Positions 20,107 through 30,545 of a stretch of 64,000 nucleotides of DNA are shown here, piece by piece (the stretch's first letter is position 1; each line of letters begins with the position of its first letter). The DNA comes from Undibacterium sp. YM2 (GTDB lineage: Bacteria; Pseudomonadota; Gammaproteobacteria; Burkholderiales; Burkholderiaceae_D): NCBI RefSeq assembly GCF_009937975.1, contig NZ_AP018441.1, positions 3,348,001-3,412,000 of the forward strand. Direction: 5' to 3'. The notes under the pieces are model-generated. The model was given only the letters and a program-made list of their open reading frames with translations. It made no database searches and had not been told where the DNA came from. The position numbers were made by a program, and so were the translations under genes.

Positions 20107-21345
20107 TTAGTTTTTTACGGCAGCTACTGTGGCTGCGCTGGCTGCAGCAGCATTGGCTGGCTTGGTTGCGGCCACAACTTTTACCGTATCGCCATCATTG
20201 AGGAAGCCTGCGCCGCTGGAAACAATCGTGCTGTCTGCATTCAACCCAGAAACCACTTCCACCAGATCGCCTTGTGCATTGGATACCCTACGCCCGGTAT
20301 GCAATTTGATTTGTGTGACGCGACCATCAGCATTAAGGCGGAAGGCATAGCTGAAGCCATCCCTCACCACCACTGCCTGTTGTGGTATGGTCAAGGCTTG
20401 TGAGCTACCCATCACAAATTCACCCTTGGCATACATGCCAGGCTTGAATGCCAGAGAGGCCGTGGCTGCCTGTGGTTTGGCTGTACTGTTTGCGTCTGGC
20501 ACCAGATCAACATACACCAGCCCCATCCTGGTTTGTGCATCTACTGTCGGTGATACCACCCTGACCTTGCCTTTCCATTGCGTGCCGCCAGGTGCGGTAA
20601 CGACGGCTTCTGTACCCGGCACTATTTTTGCCATTTCACTGGCTGTTACCTCAGCACGCCATTCCAGGCGGCCCTGACGTATCATGCGGAATAATTCTGC
20701 GCCATTACCGACGACAGAACCCAGGGTAGCTGCACGCGCCGTGATGATGCCGCTGTCGGGCGCAAGAACGCGGGTATGACGCATGCGCAATTGCTGTGCT
20801 TCTACGCTGGCCTTGGCCGATTCCACCCTGGCTTTGGCGGTTTGTTCTGCCGTCAGGTATTGGCCTACTTGTTGGGCACTGAGTGCGCCGCTGGTTTGCA
20901 AGGCGCGGGTACGCTCTGCATTGGCTGCGGCATCAGCAAGATTGGCCTGCGCTTCTGCCAGGCTGGCTTGTGCCAATGCCAAATCAGCTTTGACGGTTTC
21001 GCTGGCAAAGCTGACCAGTAACTGGCCGCGCTGCACCACATCACCTATATTGGCATGCAACTCCTGTATGCGCAGACCTGTTGCTTCTGAACCGATCAAG
21101 GCTTCCTGCCAGGCAGCGACACTGCCATTGGCGGCGAGTTTAATGACGAGATTGCCGCTGCTGGCCTTAGTCGTCGTCACTGTCAACGCCGGCTTGACCT
21201 TGGCGGCAGGTGCAGAGGCACTGGCTGCCTTGGGCGGTTCATCAGCCGCATTGGATGTCGCTGACAGCCAGACGCCACCGGCGCCAACAGCGATCATGCC
21301 AGCCAGGCTCAGGGATAATGGTTTGCGTGAAATGAATTTCATCAT
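20107..21345 (-). CDS. RND efflux periplasmic adaptor (membrane fusion protein)
   Basis: This 412-residue adaptor bridges the RND pump and the outer-membrane channel. An N-terminal membrane anchor or signal (SLSLAGMIAVGAGGVWLSAT) is followed by a lipoyl half-motif (AWQEALIGSEATGLRIQELHANIGDVVQRGQLL), a coiled-coil hairpin rich in Ala and Gln (about 125-190), the second lipoyl half (VLAPDSGIITARAATLGSVVG) and beta-barrel/MP domains. It lies between the outer-membrane factor and the pump on the same strand. Confidence 0.93.
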   Translation of the reverse strand: MMKFISRKPLSLSLAGMIAVGAGGVWLSATSNAADEPPKAASASAPAAKVKPALTVTTTKASSGNLVIKLAANGSVAAWQEALIGSEATGLRIQELHANIGDVVQRGQLLVSFASETVKADLALAQASLAEAQANLADAAANAERTRALQTSGALSAQQVGQYLTAEQTAKARVESAKASVEAQQLRMRHTRVLAPDSGIITARAATLGSVVGNGAELFRMIRQGRLEWRAEVTASEMAKIVPGTEAVVTAPGGTQWKGKVRVVSPTVDAQTRMGLVYVDLVPDANSTAKPQAATASLAFKPGMYAKGEFVMGSSQALTIPQQAVVVRDGFSYAFRLNADGRVTQIKLHTGRRVSNAQGDLVEVVSGLNADSTIVSSGAGFLNDGDTVKVVAATKPANAAAASAATVAAVKN

Positions 21346-21376
21346 GTCTGATACGCTTTCTGTTTAATTTTTAAAT

Positions 21377-22795
21377 TCAGGAATTTGTCTGTGGTTGGGT
21401 AGCAGCCTGCGCATCCAAGTCCCAGCCACCGCCAAGCGCACGATATAGCGCGATCCAGGCACGATTTCTTTCCAGCTGCAAGGCGATCAGGGCAGACTGT
21501 GAAGCGAAGGCGCTGCGCCTTGTATCTTCGAGTTCCAGCAAGCTGGCCATACCCTTGTTGTAACGCTGCGCCGTTGCCTGTAAAACCTGGTCATATCCCT
21601 TGGCTGAAATTTCAGAATCAAGGCGACGGGCGTCTGTGCTGTTCAGGTTCACCAGCGCTTCTTCGACCTCGCGTACCGCCTGCCTGACCTTGCCGTGATA
21701 ATTGCTGCTGGCATTCAGGTAGCGTGCCTTGGCAGCTTCAATATTGGCCGTGGTCTGGCCGCCATTGAATATCGGCAAGGTCAAAGCCAGAGGGCCGACT
21801 GACCAGGTATCCATCCTCGTCGTACTGCCCGCAACGTCATAGCGCATGGTACCGATGGAACCGCTGAGCGTCAGACGTGGATAGCGATGTGCTTCTGCAG
21901 CACCGACCTGGGCACTGGCGGTTGCCACTTCTTTCTCGGCCGCGTATACGTCCGGTCTTTGTGCCAACAATTGTGCAGGCAAGGTGGTAACAGCCAAAGG
22001 CAGCAGGTTCTTAAAACTGGCCTGGGCAATTGTCAGCAATTGCCTGAGCTCAGGCTCTGGTTTGGCAGTCAGTGCGACCAGGGCCTTTACATCTAGGTCG
22101 CACAATGCGGCCTGTTGTATGGCACGACTATTACCTTCGGCAGCGCTGGCGCGTGCCAGTGCGGATGTCGCACTGGAGGACATGCCTGCCTGGGCACTGA
22201 GTTCAGTCAGCCTGGCAGTTTCTGCGCGTGACTTGGCGTCTTGCCAGGTCAGGTCTGCCGTTTGCTGGCAACTGATGACAGAGAAATACAGTTGCGCTAC
22301 TTCAGCCGCTACCGATATCCGCGCATCATGCCAAAGCGCCTGCGTACCTTCCAATTCTGCCTGGGCAGCCTGATTAGTGGCGCGGTTGGCGCCAAACACA
22401 TCGATTTCCCAAGCTGTCTGCAAGCCAGCTTGCGACGTGGTGGCAACTGGCATACCTGGCTGGTTTTTTGCCCGAGTTGCATTGGCAACTGCGTCAAGCG
22501 AAGGTAACAGTGTAGCGCCACTGGCAACTCTTGCTGCCCTGGCTGTTTCTATGCGTGACCAGGCCTGTGCAATGGTCGGGCTTACCTTCTGTGCCGACTC
22601 GATCAGCTCCAGCAAACTGGCATCACCATTGGCTTGCCACCAGTTGCGCAAATCAGTATTTTTTTCGGTAGCTGGCAATACCGCTTGCCATTGTGCAGGC
22701 ACGCTGCCATTACTGGATGTAACCGGACTGGCGGTCGAACATGCTGTCAGCGCTACGGCAATGACAGGAATTAAAATGGAACGTCGTATAGTCAT
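21377..22795 (-). CDS. efflux outer-membrane lipoprotein (OprM/NodT family)
   Basis: This TolC-like outer-membrane channel has 472 residues. A lipoprotein signal with lipobox LTAC places the lipidated Cys at residue 19. Two OEP repeats follow (WWQANGDASLLELIESAQ...; RPDVYAAEKEVATASAQVGAAEAHRYPRLTLSGSIG). It forms the exit duct for the adaptor and pump encoded downstream. Its start codon overlaps the stop of the CerR-type regulator gene by four bases (ATGA), indicating translational coupling. Confidence 0.94.
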   Translation of the reverse strand: MTIRRSILIPVIAVALTACSTASPVTSSNGSVPAQWQAVLPATEKNTDLRNWWQANGDASLLELIESAQKVSPTIAQAWSRIETARAARVASGATLLPSLDAVANATRAKNQPGMPVATTSQAGLQTAWEIDVFGANRATNQAAQAELEGTQALWHDARISVAAEVAQLYFSVISCQQTADLTWQDAKSRAETARLTELSAQAGMSSSATSALARASAAEGNSRAIQQAALCDLDVKALVALTAKPEPELRQLLTIAQASFKNLLPLAVTTLPAQLLAQRPDVYAAEKEVATASAQVGAAEAHRYPRLTLSGSIGTMRYDVAGSTTRMDTWSVGPLALTLPIFNGGQTTANIEAAKARYLNASSNYHGKVRQAVREVEEALVNLNSTDARRLDSEISAKGYDQVLQATAQRYNKGMASLLELEDTRRSAFASQSALIALQLERNRAWIALYRALGGGWDLDAQAATQPQTNS

Positions 22796-23565
22796 ATCGC
22801 TGTCGGAGAAGTTAATTTATCAGTGTCAGTTTTTGCTATCAAGCGGCGCCGCTTTTCATCTTCACACATGGCGATAGCGTAATCGACCAGGCGCGAAGCA
22901 TAAGCATCAATTGCCTTGGGTTTGGCGATCAACGCCGGTCTGGTCGCCTGTATCACGTCACCGCTGATCAGCAGTGAAATCGCCAGGCCGGTAATTGAAA
23001 TCGCCAGCCTGTGTACATCATCATCTGCCTTGGTGATGCCAAGATAGCGGCACAAAAGTCTGACAAAGCCCTGGTGCGAAGGCTTGATGACGGTGTCAAC
23101 TTCTTCCACCCACAGGCCTGTGGGTTCCAGCATTTCGCGGAAATGCAGCTTCATGCAGGTTTCCATGATTTCGCCCTGCTTTAGCGAATCGGTAAAAGTG
23201 CTGATCAGTTTCAGCAAAACAGCACGCATGTCTGCAACGTCCGCTTCAAATATCGCAGGATCGACATTTGGATTGGTACGCGGGTCATTGAACACTGCAT
23301 GGTACAAACCGGCTTTATCAGAAAAATAATAGCTGATGGCAGAAATATTGACGTCGGCCGCCTTGGCAATTTCACGTATCGAGGTTTTGGCATAGCCTTT
23401 TTCGGCAAACAAGATCAGGGCCGCATCCAGCAGACGTGTACGCGCCTCCATGCCATCGACACGCAAAATCTTTCCATCAGGAGTAGAAACCTGGCTATCT
23501 GGCTGGGCCCGCTGAGCTTGTTGCGCTGCGGTTTTTTTCTGACTGGGTATTTTCATGCGAAGCAT
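22792..23565 (-). CDS. TetR-type regulator with CerR C-terminal domain
   Basis: This 257-residue DNA-binding repressor has its helix-turn-helix at about residues 60-82 (TSIREIAKAADVNISAISYYF). The C-terminal part fits the CerR/CecR (YbiH) ligand domain. It has a 38-residue Lys/Gln-rich N-terminal tail before the TetR core, so the true start is uncertain (ATG at 23565 or 23556). It is the first gene of the efflux operon and overlaps the next gene. A perfect 20-bp palindrome ten bases upstream is its likely autoregulatory operator. Confidence 0.9.
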   Translation of the reverse strand: MLRMKIPSQKKTAAQQAQRAQPDSQVSTPDGKILRVDGMEARTRLLDAALILFAEKGYAKTSIREIAKAADVNISAISYYFSDKAGLYHAVFNDPRTNPNVDPAIFEADVADMRAVLLKLISTFTDSLKQGEIMETCMKLHFREMLEPTGLWVEEVDTVIKPSHQGFVRLLCRYLGITKADDDVHRLAISITGLAISLLISGDVIQATRPALIAKPKAIDAYASRLVDYAIAMCEDEKRRRLIAKTDTDKLTSPTAI

Positions 23566-23574
23566 ACTAACATA

Positions 23575-23594
23575 TAAATCAAACGTTTGATTTA
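23575..23594. promoter_or_regulatory. candidate operator of the CerR-type regulator
   Basis: TAAATCAAACGTTTGATTTA is a perfect 20-bp palindrome with no spacer, ten bases from the first start codon of the regulator. A TetR dimer site at this position would block initiation or early elongation and control the whole efflux operon. Confidence 0.75.
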
Positions 23595-23721
23595 ACTATT
23601 CCATTCAAGAGTACCAGACCTTTACAAATTGCAATTCAAAAACTCTACATATGACGAACAGACAAATCCTTGTTATTCATAAGGATGTTGCCCGTTGTCA
23701 CTGCATAGTCACATTGCAGGT

Positions 23722-23737
23722 TTAGGCTTCGGCCTAA
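23722..23737 (+). other. UUCG-loop hairpin in the chemoreceptor leader
   Basis: TTAGGC-TTCG-GCCTAA forms a six-base-pair stem closed by a stable UUCG tetraloop, 31 bases before the chemoreceptor start. No T-run follows, so it is not a terminator; it may protect the 5' end or influence translation. Confidence 0.4.
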
Positions 23738-23767
23738 TGCTTTCACAAACTCATTTGGTATCTCAAA

Positions 23768-25783
23768 ATGACCCTGCTTACCTCCCCCGCCATACACCTG
23801 CTACGCAATTTTAAAATTGCCCACAAGCTCAGTTTTGTCGCCCTTGCCTTTGCTGTGCCCTTGCTTGTAGTGCTGGCTCTGCTGTTTCAAAACCTGCGTG
23901 AAGATGTATTGCAAACGCAGGCAAAGCAAGTCGCGATTAAAAGCATCGCGGCAAAAAATGATCTGCGCCTGCTGATACAAAAACAGCGCGCCCTGCAACA
24001 CATGCGACTGCTGGGTAACAAACAACTCACAGCCAGCATCACTGAAAACCAGGGCAAGATAAACGCCCTGCTAAAACAAACTGATCAGGCCAGCCCGACC
24101 AAAAATCTGTGGGCTACGCTACTGGCAAAAGAGCCACAATTCAAGTCAGCAGAAAGTTTTATTGAATATACCAAGCTGTTAAATTCGCTGGAACTTGAGA
24201 TGGCAGAAATTGCCAATAGTTCAAAGCTGGCACTGGACAGTGATTTAACAACCCATCAACTGGTCAGCATCTATATCAATACCCTGCCGCAGATAGAAGA
24301 GAAGTTGTCCGTCATTGCCGGTCGTGGTGCGGCTTACATAGACACAGGTTTGTTTGAGGCTGGCGAAGATGTGATGCTCAATTCTCTGCACATGCTGGTA
24401 AAGCTGAACTTATCCGAGCTTGCCATGAGCATGCAGAATCTGGGTGGGTATGGGGAAGCCTATGCATCAACAAACACCACCATGCAGGCCAGCATTGCTG
24501 ACGCAAAAAAATTCCTCGAGCGTTCACAGGATGAAGTACTGGCATCCGTCAATCAAAGCAGCGGTGATGCATTCCTCCAGGCAGGTACAGATAATCTGAA
24601 CAAACTGGCCGCGACCAAAACAGCGATAGCTGGCCTTATCGCAAGCAATCTGGCGCAAAAAATTGAAAAGGCTAATCAATATGCCTGGCAAATGTCCGCA
24701 GGCATTATCTTACTCTTGCTGATCGCCAGTTATCTTCTGATGGCGATCTATCAGGCCTTAACGATGGACGTCAATACCTTGACAAAAGCAATCGCAGAAA
24801 CTGCCGCCGGCAATTTACAGAACCGCGTCAGCAGCAACGGCAAAGATGAACTGGCGCAGTTAATCAATTCCGTCGGCAGGATGAATGTGGAGTTGAGTAA
24901 CCTGGTCGCCAATATCCGCCACAGCGCACAAACGGTGGATATCATTGCGAGGGAAATTCACGATGAAAACACCGACCTGGCCAGCCGCACTGAGAGCCAG
25001 GCCAGCTCCCTGCAGCAGACAGCCTCTGCAATTGACGAACTGACCGCCACCATTACCGAGAATGCTGGCAACCTGGCGCAAGCAAACAGCCTTATGCATA
25101 GCTCGGCTGAACGCGTGCAACAAGGGCTGGAAGTCATGGAGAGCAGCATCTTGTCCATGCAAACCGTCAGTGCAAGCTCCAAAAAAATTACTGAAATCAT
25201 CGGCGTCATGGATGGCATTGCCTTCCAGACCAATATCCTGGCACTGAATGCTGCCGTGGAAGCTGCCAGGGCTGGTCAGGAAGGCCGCGGCTTTGCCGTA
25301 GTGGCTGCAGAAGTACGCAACCTGGCACAACGCAGCGCGAATGCAGCAAAAGAGATTAAGGGCCTGATCGCTTCTTCAGGCCAGGCAGTGGAAGCTGGCA
25401 GCAAAATGATTAACACGGCAGGCCAGACCATGCGCAATATTGCCGACAATGTGGAGGTGGTGACCGAACTCATCAAACAAATCGCCAAAGCCAGCCAGGA
25501 ACAAAGTACAGGAATTTCTGACGTGAACCAGGCGATAGGCGATATTGATCAAATCACACAAGATAATACCCGGCTGGTGGAAATGGCGAGTGAATCTACT
25601 GCAAAGCTGGAAGAACAGGCTGCCTCCCTCGGTGCTGCAGTCAGCGCATTCAAAACTCTGGAGGTGGTCACCACAGAAGCGCAGCGACTACATCTGGCCA
25701 GCAGCACTGAGGACCGCTTGGCGCTGACAGTAGCTAAAGTACATGGGACAAGAGTAGAAGAGAAGAAAAAACTGGCAGCATAA
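23768..25783 (+). CDS. methyl-accepting chemotaxis protein
   Basis: This 671-residue inner-membrane chemoreceptor has TM1 at about residues 20-43, a periplasmic four-helix-like sensor of about 260 residues, TM2 at about 307-330, and a HAMP domain (about 331-383). The signalling domain carries the hairpin tip [22 protein letters not shown] and [20 protein letters not shown] (about 480-525), which contacts CheA and CheW. There is no NWETF-type pentapeptide at the C-terminus, so it probably needs other receptors for efficient methylation. The ligand is unknown. It is monocistronic and followed by a terminator. Confidence 0.92.
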   Translation: MTLLTSPAIHLLRNFKIAHKLSFVALAFAVPLLVVLALLFQNLREDVLQTQAKQVAIKSIAAKNDLRLLIQKQRALQHMRLLGNKQLTASITENQGKINALLKQTDQASPTKNLWATLLAKEPQFKSAESFIEYTKLLNSLELEMAEIANSSKLALDSDLTTHQLVSIYINTLPQIEEKLSVIAGRGAAYIDTGLFEAGEDVMLNSLHMLVKLNLSELAMSMQNLGGYGEAYASTNTTMQASIADAKKFLERSQDEVLASVNQSSGDAFLQAGTDNLNKLAATKTAIAGLIASNLAQKIEKANQYAWQMSAGIILLLLIASYLLMAIYQALTMDVNTLTKAIAETAAGNLQNRVSSNGKDELAQLINSVGRMNVELSNLVANIRHSAQTVDIIAREIHDENTDLASRTESQASSLQQTASAIDELTATITENAGNLAQANSLMHSSAERVQQGLEVMESSILSMQTVSASSKKITEIIGVMDGIAFQTNILALNAAVEAARAGQEGRGFAVVAAEVRNLAQRSANAAKEIKGLIASSGQAVEAGSKMINTAGQTMRNIADNVEVVTELIKQIAKASQEQSTGISDVNQAIGDIDQITQDNTRLVEMASESTAKLEEQAASLGAAVSAFKTLEVVTTEAQRLHLASSTEDRLALTVAKVHGTRVEEKKKLAA

Positions 25784-25822
25784 GACAATGCCGCCTTCTG
25801 GGTGGCATTTGTCATGTGCATG

Positions 25823-25861
25823 AAAAAAGCCACCGGGCAAATGCACTGGTGGCTTTTTTTG
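25823..25861 (+). terminator. rho-independent terminator after the chemoreceptor gene
   Basis: The stem GCCACC/GGTGGC, with A6 before and T7 after, encloses a smaller GCA/TGC stem. It can also act for the opposing merR transcript. Confidence 0.85.
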
Positions 25862-25905
25862 GGAATGACAGTTTGTTTTGCAGGTTTATTTCGCTGCCGA
25901 CCGTC

Positions 25906-26280
25906 TCAGACCTTCAGCAAACCCAGGATGGATTGCAATTCATCCCTGATCTGATGCAGATTCACCGGTTCTTCAACTGGCTCATTGGATGCCGACTCCG
26001 CATGACCGCCATTGACGTTGAGTTTATTTCTCGCGCCATTGATGGTAAAACCCTGCTCATATAATAATTCGCGGATACGGCGTATCAGCAGCACTTCATG
26101 ATGCTGATAATAACGGCGGTTACCGCGACGCTTGACCGGCTTCAGTTGCGTAAATTCCTGCTCCCAATAACGCAGGACATGCGGTTTAACGCCACACAAT
26201 TCACCAACTTCGCCTATCGTAAAATACCGCTTGGCCGGGATGGGCGGCAGTACAAAAGACTCAATCTTGATTTCAGTCAT
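25906..26280 (-). CDS. MerR family transcriptional regulator
   Basis: This 124-residue regulator has an N-terminal MerR winged helix (KRYFTIGEVGELCGVKPHVLRYWEQEFTQLKPVKRRGNRRYYQHHEVLLIRRIRELLYEQGFTI, about 18-82) and a short tail without metal-binding cysteines. The gene sits just after ihfA, a position kept across beta- and gamma-proteobacteria. The function of this ihfA-linked MerR protein is not well defined. Confidence 0.92.
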   Translation of the reverse strand: MTEIKIESFVLPPIPAKRYFTIGEVGELCGVKPHVLRYWEQEFTQLKPVKRRGNRRYYQHHEVLLIRRIRELLYEQGFTINGARNKLNVNGGHAESASNEPVEEPVNLHQIRDELQSILGLLKV

Positions 26281-26288
26281 GGAAAATA

Positions 26289-26702
26289 TCAGGCAGCATG
26301 GGCAAGAGGTTGATTACCGACATCATCGACCATGCCCTTGAGTTTCTGGCTGGCATGGAAAGTGACGACACGACGTGCAGTAATAGGAATTTCTTCACCG
26401 GTTTTAGGATTGCGACCAGGACGTTGCGGCTTGTCACGCAACTGGAAATTGCCAAAGCCGGACAACTTGACGGCCTCGCCCCTTTCCAGTGCATCACGGA
26501 TTTCATCAAAAAAAGTTTCTACCATGTCCTTGGCTTCGCGCTTGTTCAAACCTACATGTTCAAACAGGAGCTCGGCCAATTCTGCCTTGGTCAAGGTAGG
26601 CAATTCCTTTTCCGCCTGTGACCGCGCCCGGGCTTCCTGCATTGCGCGATTCAAATCAGCATCCAGCACCGACTGGAACTCGGCGGAAATCACATCATTC
26701 AT
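26289..26702 (-). CDS. ihfA: integration host factor subunit alpha
   Basis: IHF-alpha pairs with IHF-beta to bend DNA in recombination, replication and transcription. The HU/IHF fold ([33 protein letters not shown]) and the DNA-intercalating arm ([22 protein letters not shown]) are clear. At about 137 residues it is longer than the usual 100, with an N-terminal extension of about 35 residues before TLTKAEL. I choose the ATG at 26702 (MNDVIS), which lies 42 bases after pheT. The gene order pheS-pheT-ihfA-merR is conserved. Confidence 0.95.
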   Translation of the reverse strand: MNDVISAEFQSVLDADLNRAMQEARARSQAEKELPTLTKAELAELLFEHVGLNKREAKDMVETFFDEIRDALERGEAVKLSGFGNFQLRDKPQRPGRNPKTGEEIPITARRVVTFHASQKLKGMVDDVGNQPLAHAA

Positions 26703-26744
26703 CTCGAAACTCTTCTCAATTAATACTAACAATTACAGACAAGA

Positions 26745-29171
26745 TCAACGCAGTTTGGCAGCAAATTGCTGACTCGCAGCTTGCACCAGGGCTTGCATTG
26801 CAGCCTCCACTTTATCGTCTTGCAGCGTACTTTGAGTATCTTGCAAGCTAAAGCGGAAAGCAAGACTTTTCTCATCTGCTTCCAGACCTTTTCCACGATA
26901 TTCATCAAACAAAACAAAGCCTTGCACGATTTTACATGCTTCGTTCTGCTGCGATTCCTGCTTGAAAACATCCAGCAGATTTTGCACTACAACTGTCTGT
27001 TTGACAACTAGCGCCAGATCGCGGGTCACTGCCTGGAACTTGGATATTTCCTGATATGAGGGCACCTGCACTTGTTGCAAGGCTGTCACATCGACTTCAA
27101 ATACCACCGGCGCCAAAGGCAGGTCATATTTTTGCTGCAGACGCGGGTGCAATTCACCAATAAAGCCAACGACTTTACCGTCAAATTCTATGCTTGCACT
27201 GCGGCCTGGATGCAGGGCGACATGCTCATTTTTAACAAAACGCAGGGCACCTGGTGCAAACAAGGCCTCAAGATCAGCCTTGATATCAAAGAAATCAACA
27301 TTGCGGGTATCCTGACCCCACTGCTCTTCTGCTACCGGGCCATAGGCCAAAGCTGCCAGGCGTTTAGGCTGGTGATAGCCAGCCACTTCCAGCGGACCAT
27401 CCTGCACGCCAGCATCTTGCAAATACACTGCGCCGATTTCAAAAATACGGACGCGATTCAGTTTACGGTTCAGGTTATAGCGAGTATTGGCTACCAGGCT
27501 ACCTATCATGCTGGTACGCATGACACTCATCTGGCTGGCGATAGGATTGAGCAATTTAACTGGCGCATCATTGCCAGCAAAATCTTTTTCCCATGCTTCT
27601 TCAACGAAGCTGTAATTCACGACTTCCTGATAATCCTGGTCAGCCACGAGGCGACGCACGGCAAACAGCGAACGCTGGTTTTCTGGTGCGATCAGCATGG
27701 CATTGGCAGCTACTGGCGGCAGTGCAGGAATATTTTCAAAACCATATACACGCGCTACTTCTTCGATCAGATCTTCTTCGATTTCTATATCGAAGCGATA
27801 AGATGGCGGTGTCACCAGGAACTCACCTGGCTGCTGGGTGAACTGCAAACCCAGGCGGGTGAAAATATCAGCAATCCTGGCATCATCCAGCGCCACACCG
27901 ATGACTTTCACGGCGCGTGCGGTACGCAGCTTGACTGGCGGACGTTGTGGCAGGTTGACTATCTGGTCATCTACCGGACCCAGCTTGACTTGTTCTGCGC
28001 CACCACAAATCTCAACGATCAGGGCGCTGATACGTTCTATATGCTCAACGATGGAGGCAAAGTCTACACCGCGCTCAAAGCGGTGCGCTGCATCGGTAGA
28101 GAAATTGAAGCGACGGGCACGGCCCTGTATCGCTTGCGGCCACCAGAAAGCAGCTTCCAGATAAATGTTTTGCGTATCCAGTGTTACAGATGTGGAATCA
28201 CCGCCCATGATACCGGCCAGGGATTCGATTTCTTTATCATCAGAAATAACACCAACCCAATCATCTACCTCAACAGTATTGCCGTTCAAGAGCTTCAGCG
28301 ATTCGCCAGCTTTACCCCAACGCACTTCCAGGCCACCATGGATTTTGTCCAGGTCAAACACATGGGAAGGACGACCAAGTTCCAGCATGACATAGTTGGA
28401 AATATCGACCAGCGCAGAGATAGGGCGTTGACCACTGCGTTCCAGCCTTTGCTTCATCCATTCCGGCGTCGCGGCACGGGCATTGACGCCACGGATAACA
28501 CGACCGGCAAAACGACCGCACAGATCAGGAGCGCTGACTTTAACTGGCAGGGTTTCTTGCAAAGTCACCGGCAGCACGACAGCCTCTGGCAATTGCATGG
28601 CTGTACCAGTCAGGGCAGATACTTCACGTGCCACGCCGAGTACCGACAGACAATCCGCCTTGTTAGGTGTCAGCTTGATGGTGAATTTCAGGTCATTGAG
28701 TTGATAGTAATCACGGAAGTTCTGACCGACAGGCGCATCAGATGGCAAGTCCATCAAACCACCGTGGTCCTCTGACAATTTCAATTCACGGGCTGAACAC
28801 AACATGCCGTAAGACTCTACGCCGCGCAGCTTGCCTATCTTGATTTCAAATGGTTTGCCATCTGCACCAGGTGGCAGGACGGCACCGACCATGGCGCACG
28901 GCACTTTCATGCCCACGCGTACATTCGGTGCGCCACAGACGATATTCAAGAGACTGCCTGTGCCTACATCGACCTGGCAGACATTGAGTTTGTCAGCATC
29001 AGGATGCTTGGCGATTTCGCGGATTTCCGCGACCACGACATTGTTAAATGGGGGAGCAACCGGCTCCACCTCTTCGACTTCCAATCCCGACATGGTGAGC
29101 ATATGGGACAACTCATCCGAAGTCATCTTCGGATCGACCATGGTACGTAGCCAGTTTTCAGAAAATTGCAT
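26745..29171 (-). CDS. pheT: phenylalanine--tRNA ligase beta subunit
   Basis: PheT is the large subunit of the (alpha-beta)2 synthetase that charges tRNA-Phe. It has 808 residues: an N-terminal EMAP-like tRNA-binding domain (about 39-150, [24 protein letters not shown]), B3/B4 domain (about 210-370, editing), B5 domain (about 400-470), catalytic-like core, and C-terminal ferredoxin-fold anticodon-binding domain ([17 protein letters not shown] to the end). It is 74 bases downstream of pheS and probably cotranscribed. Confidence 0.97.
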   Translation of the reverse strand: MQFSENWLRTMVDPKMTSDELSHMLTMSGLEVEEVEPVAPPFNNVVVAEIREIAKHPDADKLNVCQVDVGTGSLLNIVCGAPNVRVGMKVPCAMVGAVLPPGADGKPFEIKIGKLRGVESYGMLCSARELKLSEDHGGLMDLPSDAPVGQNFRDYYQLNDLKFTIKLTPNKADCLSVLGVAREVSALTGTAMQLPEAVVLPVTLQETLPVKVSAPDLCGRFAGRVIRGVNARAATPEWMKQRLERSGQRPISALVDISNYVMLELGRPSHVFDLDKIHGGLEVRWGKAGESLKLLNGNTVEVDDWVGVISDDKEIESLAGIMGGDSTSVTLDTQNIYLEAAFWWPQAIQGRARRFNFSTDAAHRFERGVDFASIVEHIERISALIVEICGGAEQVKLGPVDDQIVNLPQRPPVKLRTARAVKVIGVALDDARIADIFTRLGLQFTQQPGEFLVTPPSYRFDIEIEEDLIEEVARVYGFENIPALPPVAANAMLIAPENQRSLFAVRRLVADQDYQEVVNYSFVEEAWEKDFAGNDAPVKLLNPIASQMSVMRTSMIGSLVANTRYNLNRKLNRVRIFEIGAVYLQDAGVQDGPLEVAGYHQPKRLAALAYGPVAEEQWGQDTRNVDFFDIKADLEALFAPGALRFVKNEHVALHPGRSASIEFDGKVVGFIGELHPRLQQKYDLPLAPVVFEVDVTALQQVQVPSYQEISKFQAVTRDLALVVKQTVVVQNLLDVFKQESQQNEACKIVQGFVLFDEYRGKGLEADEKSLAFRFSLQDTQSTLQDDKVEAAMQALVQAASQQFAAKLR

Positions 29172-29245
29172 AATTCAGCCGTCTAATGTTGGATGCAGGG
29201 CGCGATGCGCCACTCAAAAATTCAGGGATGCGCTGTGTAATTCTT

Positions 29246-30262
29246 TTAGTTGAATTGCTTCAGGAAGCGCAAATCGCCTTCGTAGAACAGGCGCAAATCA
29301 TTGACGCCATAACGCAGCATGGTCAGGCGTTCGAGACCGGAACCAAAGGCGAAGCCTATGTATTTTTCCGGGTCCAGGCCCATGTTACGTACCACGCTAG
29401 GATGTACCTGACCAGAGCCAGACACTTCCAGCCAGCGGCCTTTCAAAGGGCCACTGCCAAAGGCGATATCGATCTCGGCGGAAGGTTCCGTGAATGGAAA
29501 ATACGATGGGCGGAAACGCACCTGCAAATCGTCAGTTTCAAAGAAGGCTTTGACGAAATTCAGGTACACGCCTTTGAGGTCAGCAAAGCTGATGTCTTCA
29601 GCAATCCACAAGCCCTCAACCTGATGGAACATCGGGGAGTGCGTGGCATCGCTATCGACGCGATAAGTACGACCAGGTGCAATAACCTTGATCGGCGGTT
29701 TGTTCATACGCGCATAACGCACCTGCATGGGGCTGGTATGGGTACGCAGCAATAATTGTTTGCCCTGGCTATCTTTGCCATCGACATAAAAGGTGTCCTG
29801 CATGGAACGCGCAGGATGGTTTTCAGGACTATTGAGCGCGGTAAAATTGGTCCAGTCCGTTTCGATTTCGGGGCCATCTGCAACGTCAAAACCGATGGAA
29901 CGGAAGATTTCTTCAACGCGCTGCCAGGTACGCATGACAGGGTGGATACCACCAACGCCACGGCCACGGCCCGGCAAGCTGACATCGATCGCTTCTGCAT
30001 TCAGGCGTGCCTGCATTTGCGCATTCGCCAGGGCATCGCGTCTTTCAGTCAGGGCTTCTTCTATCTGTACTTTGGCGGCATTGATCACTGCGCCCTGTAC
30101 TTTTTTTTCCTCTGGTGGCAATTTACCCAGACTTTTCATCTGTTCTGTAATCTGACCACTCTTACCAAGGTAAAGCGCTTTCGCGTTCTCTAATGCTGCA
30201 GCGTCATTTGCTGCCAGAAAATCAGCACGTGCCTGGCTGACGATTTGATCTAAAGGGTTCAT
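29246..30262 (-). CDS. pheS: phenylalanine--tRNA ligase alpha subunit
   Basis: PheS is the catalytic subunit of phenylalanyl-tRNA synthetase. It has 338 residues from the ATG at 30262 ([11 protein letters not shown]), with an N-terminal coiled coil followed by class-II motif 1 ([19 protein letters not shown]), motif 2 ([21 protein letters not shown]) and motif 3 ([18 protein letters not shown]). The frame stays open to 30328, but that extension crosses a terminator hairpin and is not conserved in the family. The leader may attenuate transcription. Confidence 0.96.
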   Translation of the reverse strand: MNPLDQIVSQARADFLAANDAAALENAKALYLGKSGQITEQMKSLGKLPPEEKKVQGAVINAAKVQIEEALTERRDALANAQMQARLNAEAIDVSLPGRGRGVGGIHPVMRTWQRVEEIFRSIGFDVADGPEIETDWTNFTALNSPENHPARSMQDTFYVDGKDSQGKQLLLRTHTSPMQVRYARMNKPPIKVIAPGRTYRVDSDATHSPMFHQVEGLWIAEDISFADLKGVYLNFVKAFFETDDLQVRFRPSYFPFTEPSAEIDIAFGSGPLKGRWLEVSGSGQVHPSVVRNMGLDPEKYIGFAFGSGLERLTMLRYGVNDLRLFYEGDLRFLKQFN

Positions 30263-30302
30263 GCCTTGTTCCCGCTTACTGTGAAGCTGAAATAATGATC
30301 TG

Positions 30303-30339
30303 AAAACAAAACGGGGCATAGGATTCAACCTCTGCCCCG
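30303..30339 (-). terminator. terminator / possible attenuator before pheS
   Basis: Read on the minus strand, CGGGGCA...TGCCCCG with inner GG/CC pairs is followed by TTTTGTTTT, a rho-independent terminator 40 bases before the pheS start. It may end rplT transcription or act as an attenuator of pheST. The downstream stem arm and T-run lie in frame with pheS and would encode a Phe-rich stretch (RFVFRSLF). Confidence 0.72.
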
Positions 30340-30394
30340 CTTGATATTTGCAACTGGCTTGCGCCAGTCACTACGACTCACTGATTGCGATCAC

Positions 30395-30539
30395 TAGAAC
30401 CTATTTACGATCTTACTGCGCGTGCGTGATCGGGGCTCATGTGCTGCTCAAAATGCTCGTGTACTACAGTACACTCCGCTTTTTGCGCTGCTCTTCACCC
30501 CGCTGACGCTCGCTCGCTACAGATCGTAAGCAGGTTCTA
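30395..30539. repeat. 145-bp long palindromic intergenic element (E1)
   Basis: The two halves are imperfect inverted repeats over their whole length. The left end TAGAACCTATTTACGATCT is mirrored at the right end with two mismatches in the first 19 bases, and the centre is GTGTACT-AC-AGTACAC. No coding frame is apparent. It fills the gap between rplT and the pheS leader. Confidence 0.8.
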
Positions 30540-30545
30540 ATGTGA

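Noticed and set aside
27072-28775. 567-codon open frame on the plus strand opposite pheT
   Set aside because: It is fully antisense to a conserved synthetase gene, its translation shows no recognisable domain, and it is explained by codon bias of the real gene.
30263-30328. N-terminal extension of PheS from the upstream in-frame starts
   Set aside because: The extension would cross a terminator hairpin, is not found in the family as I know it, and the ATG at 30262 matches the usual N-terminus.
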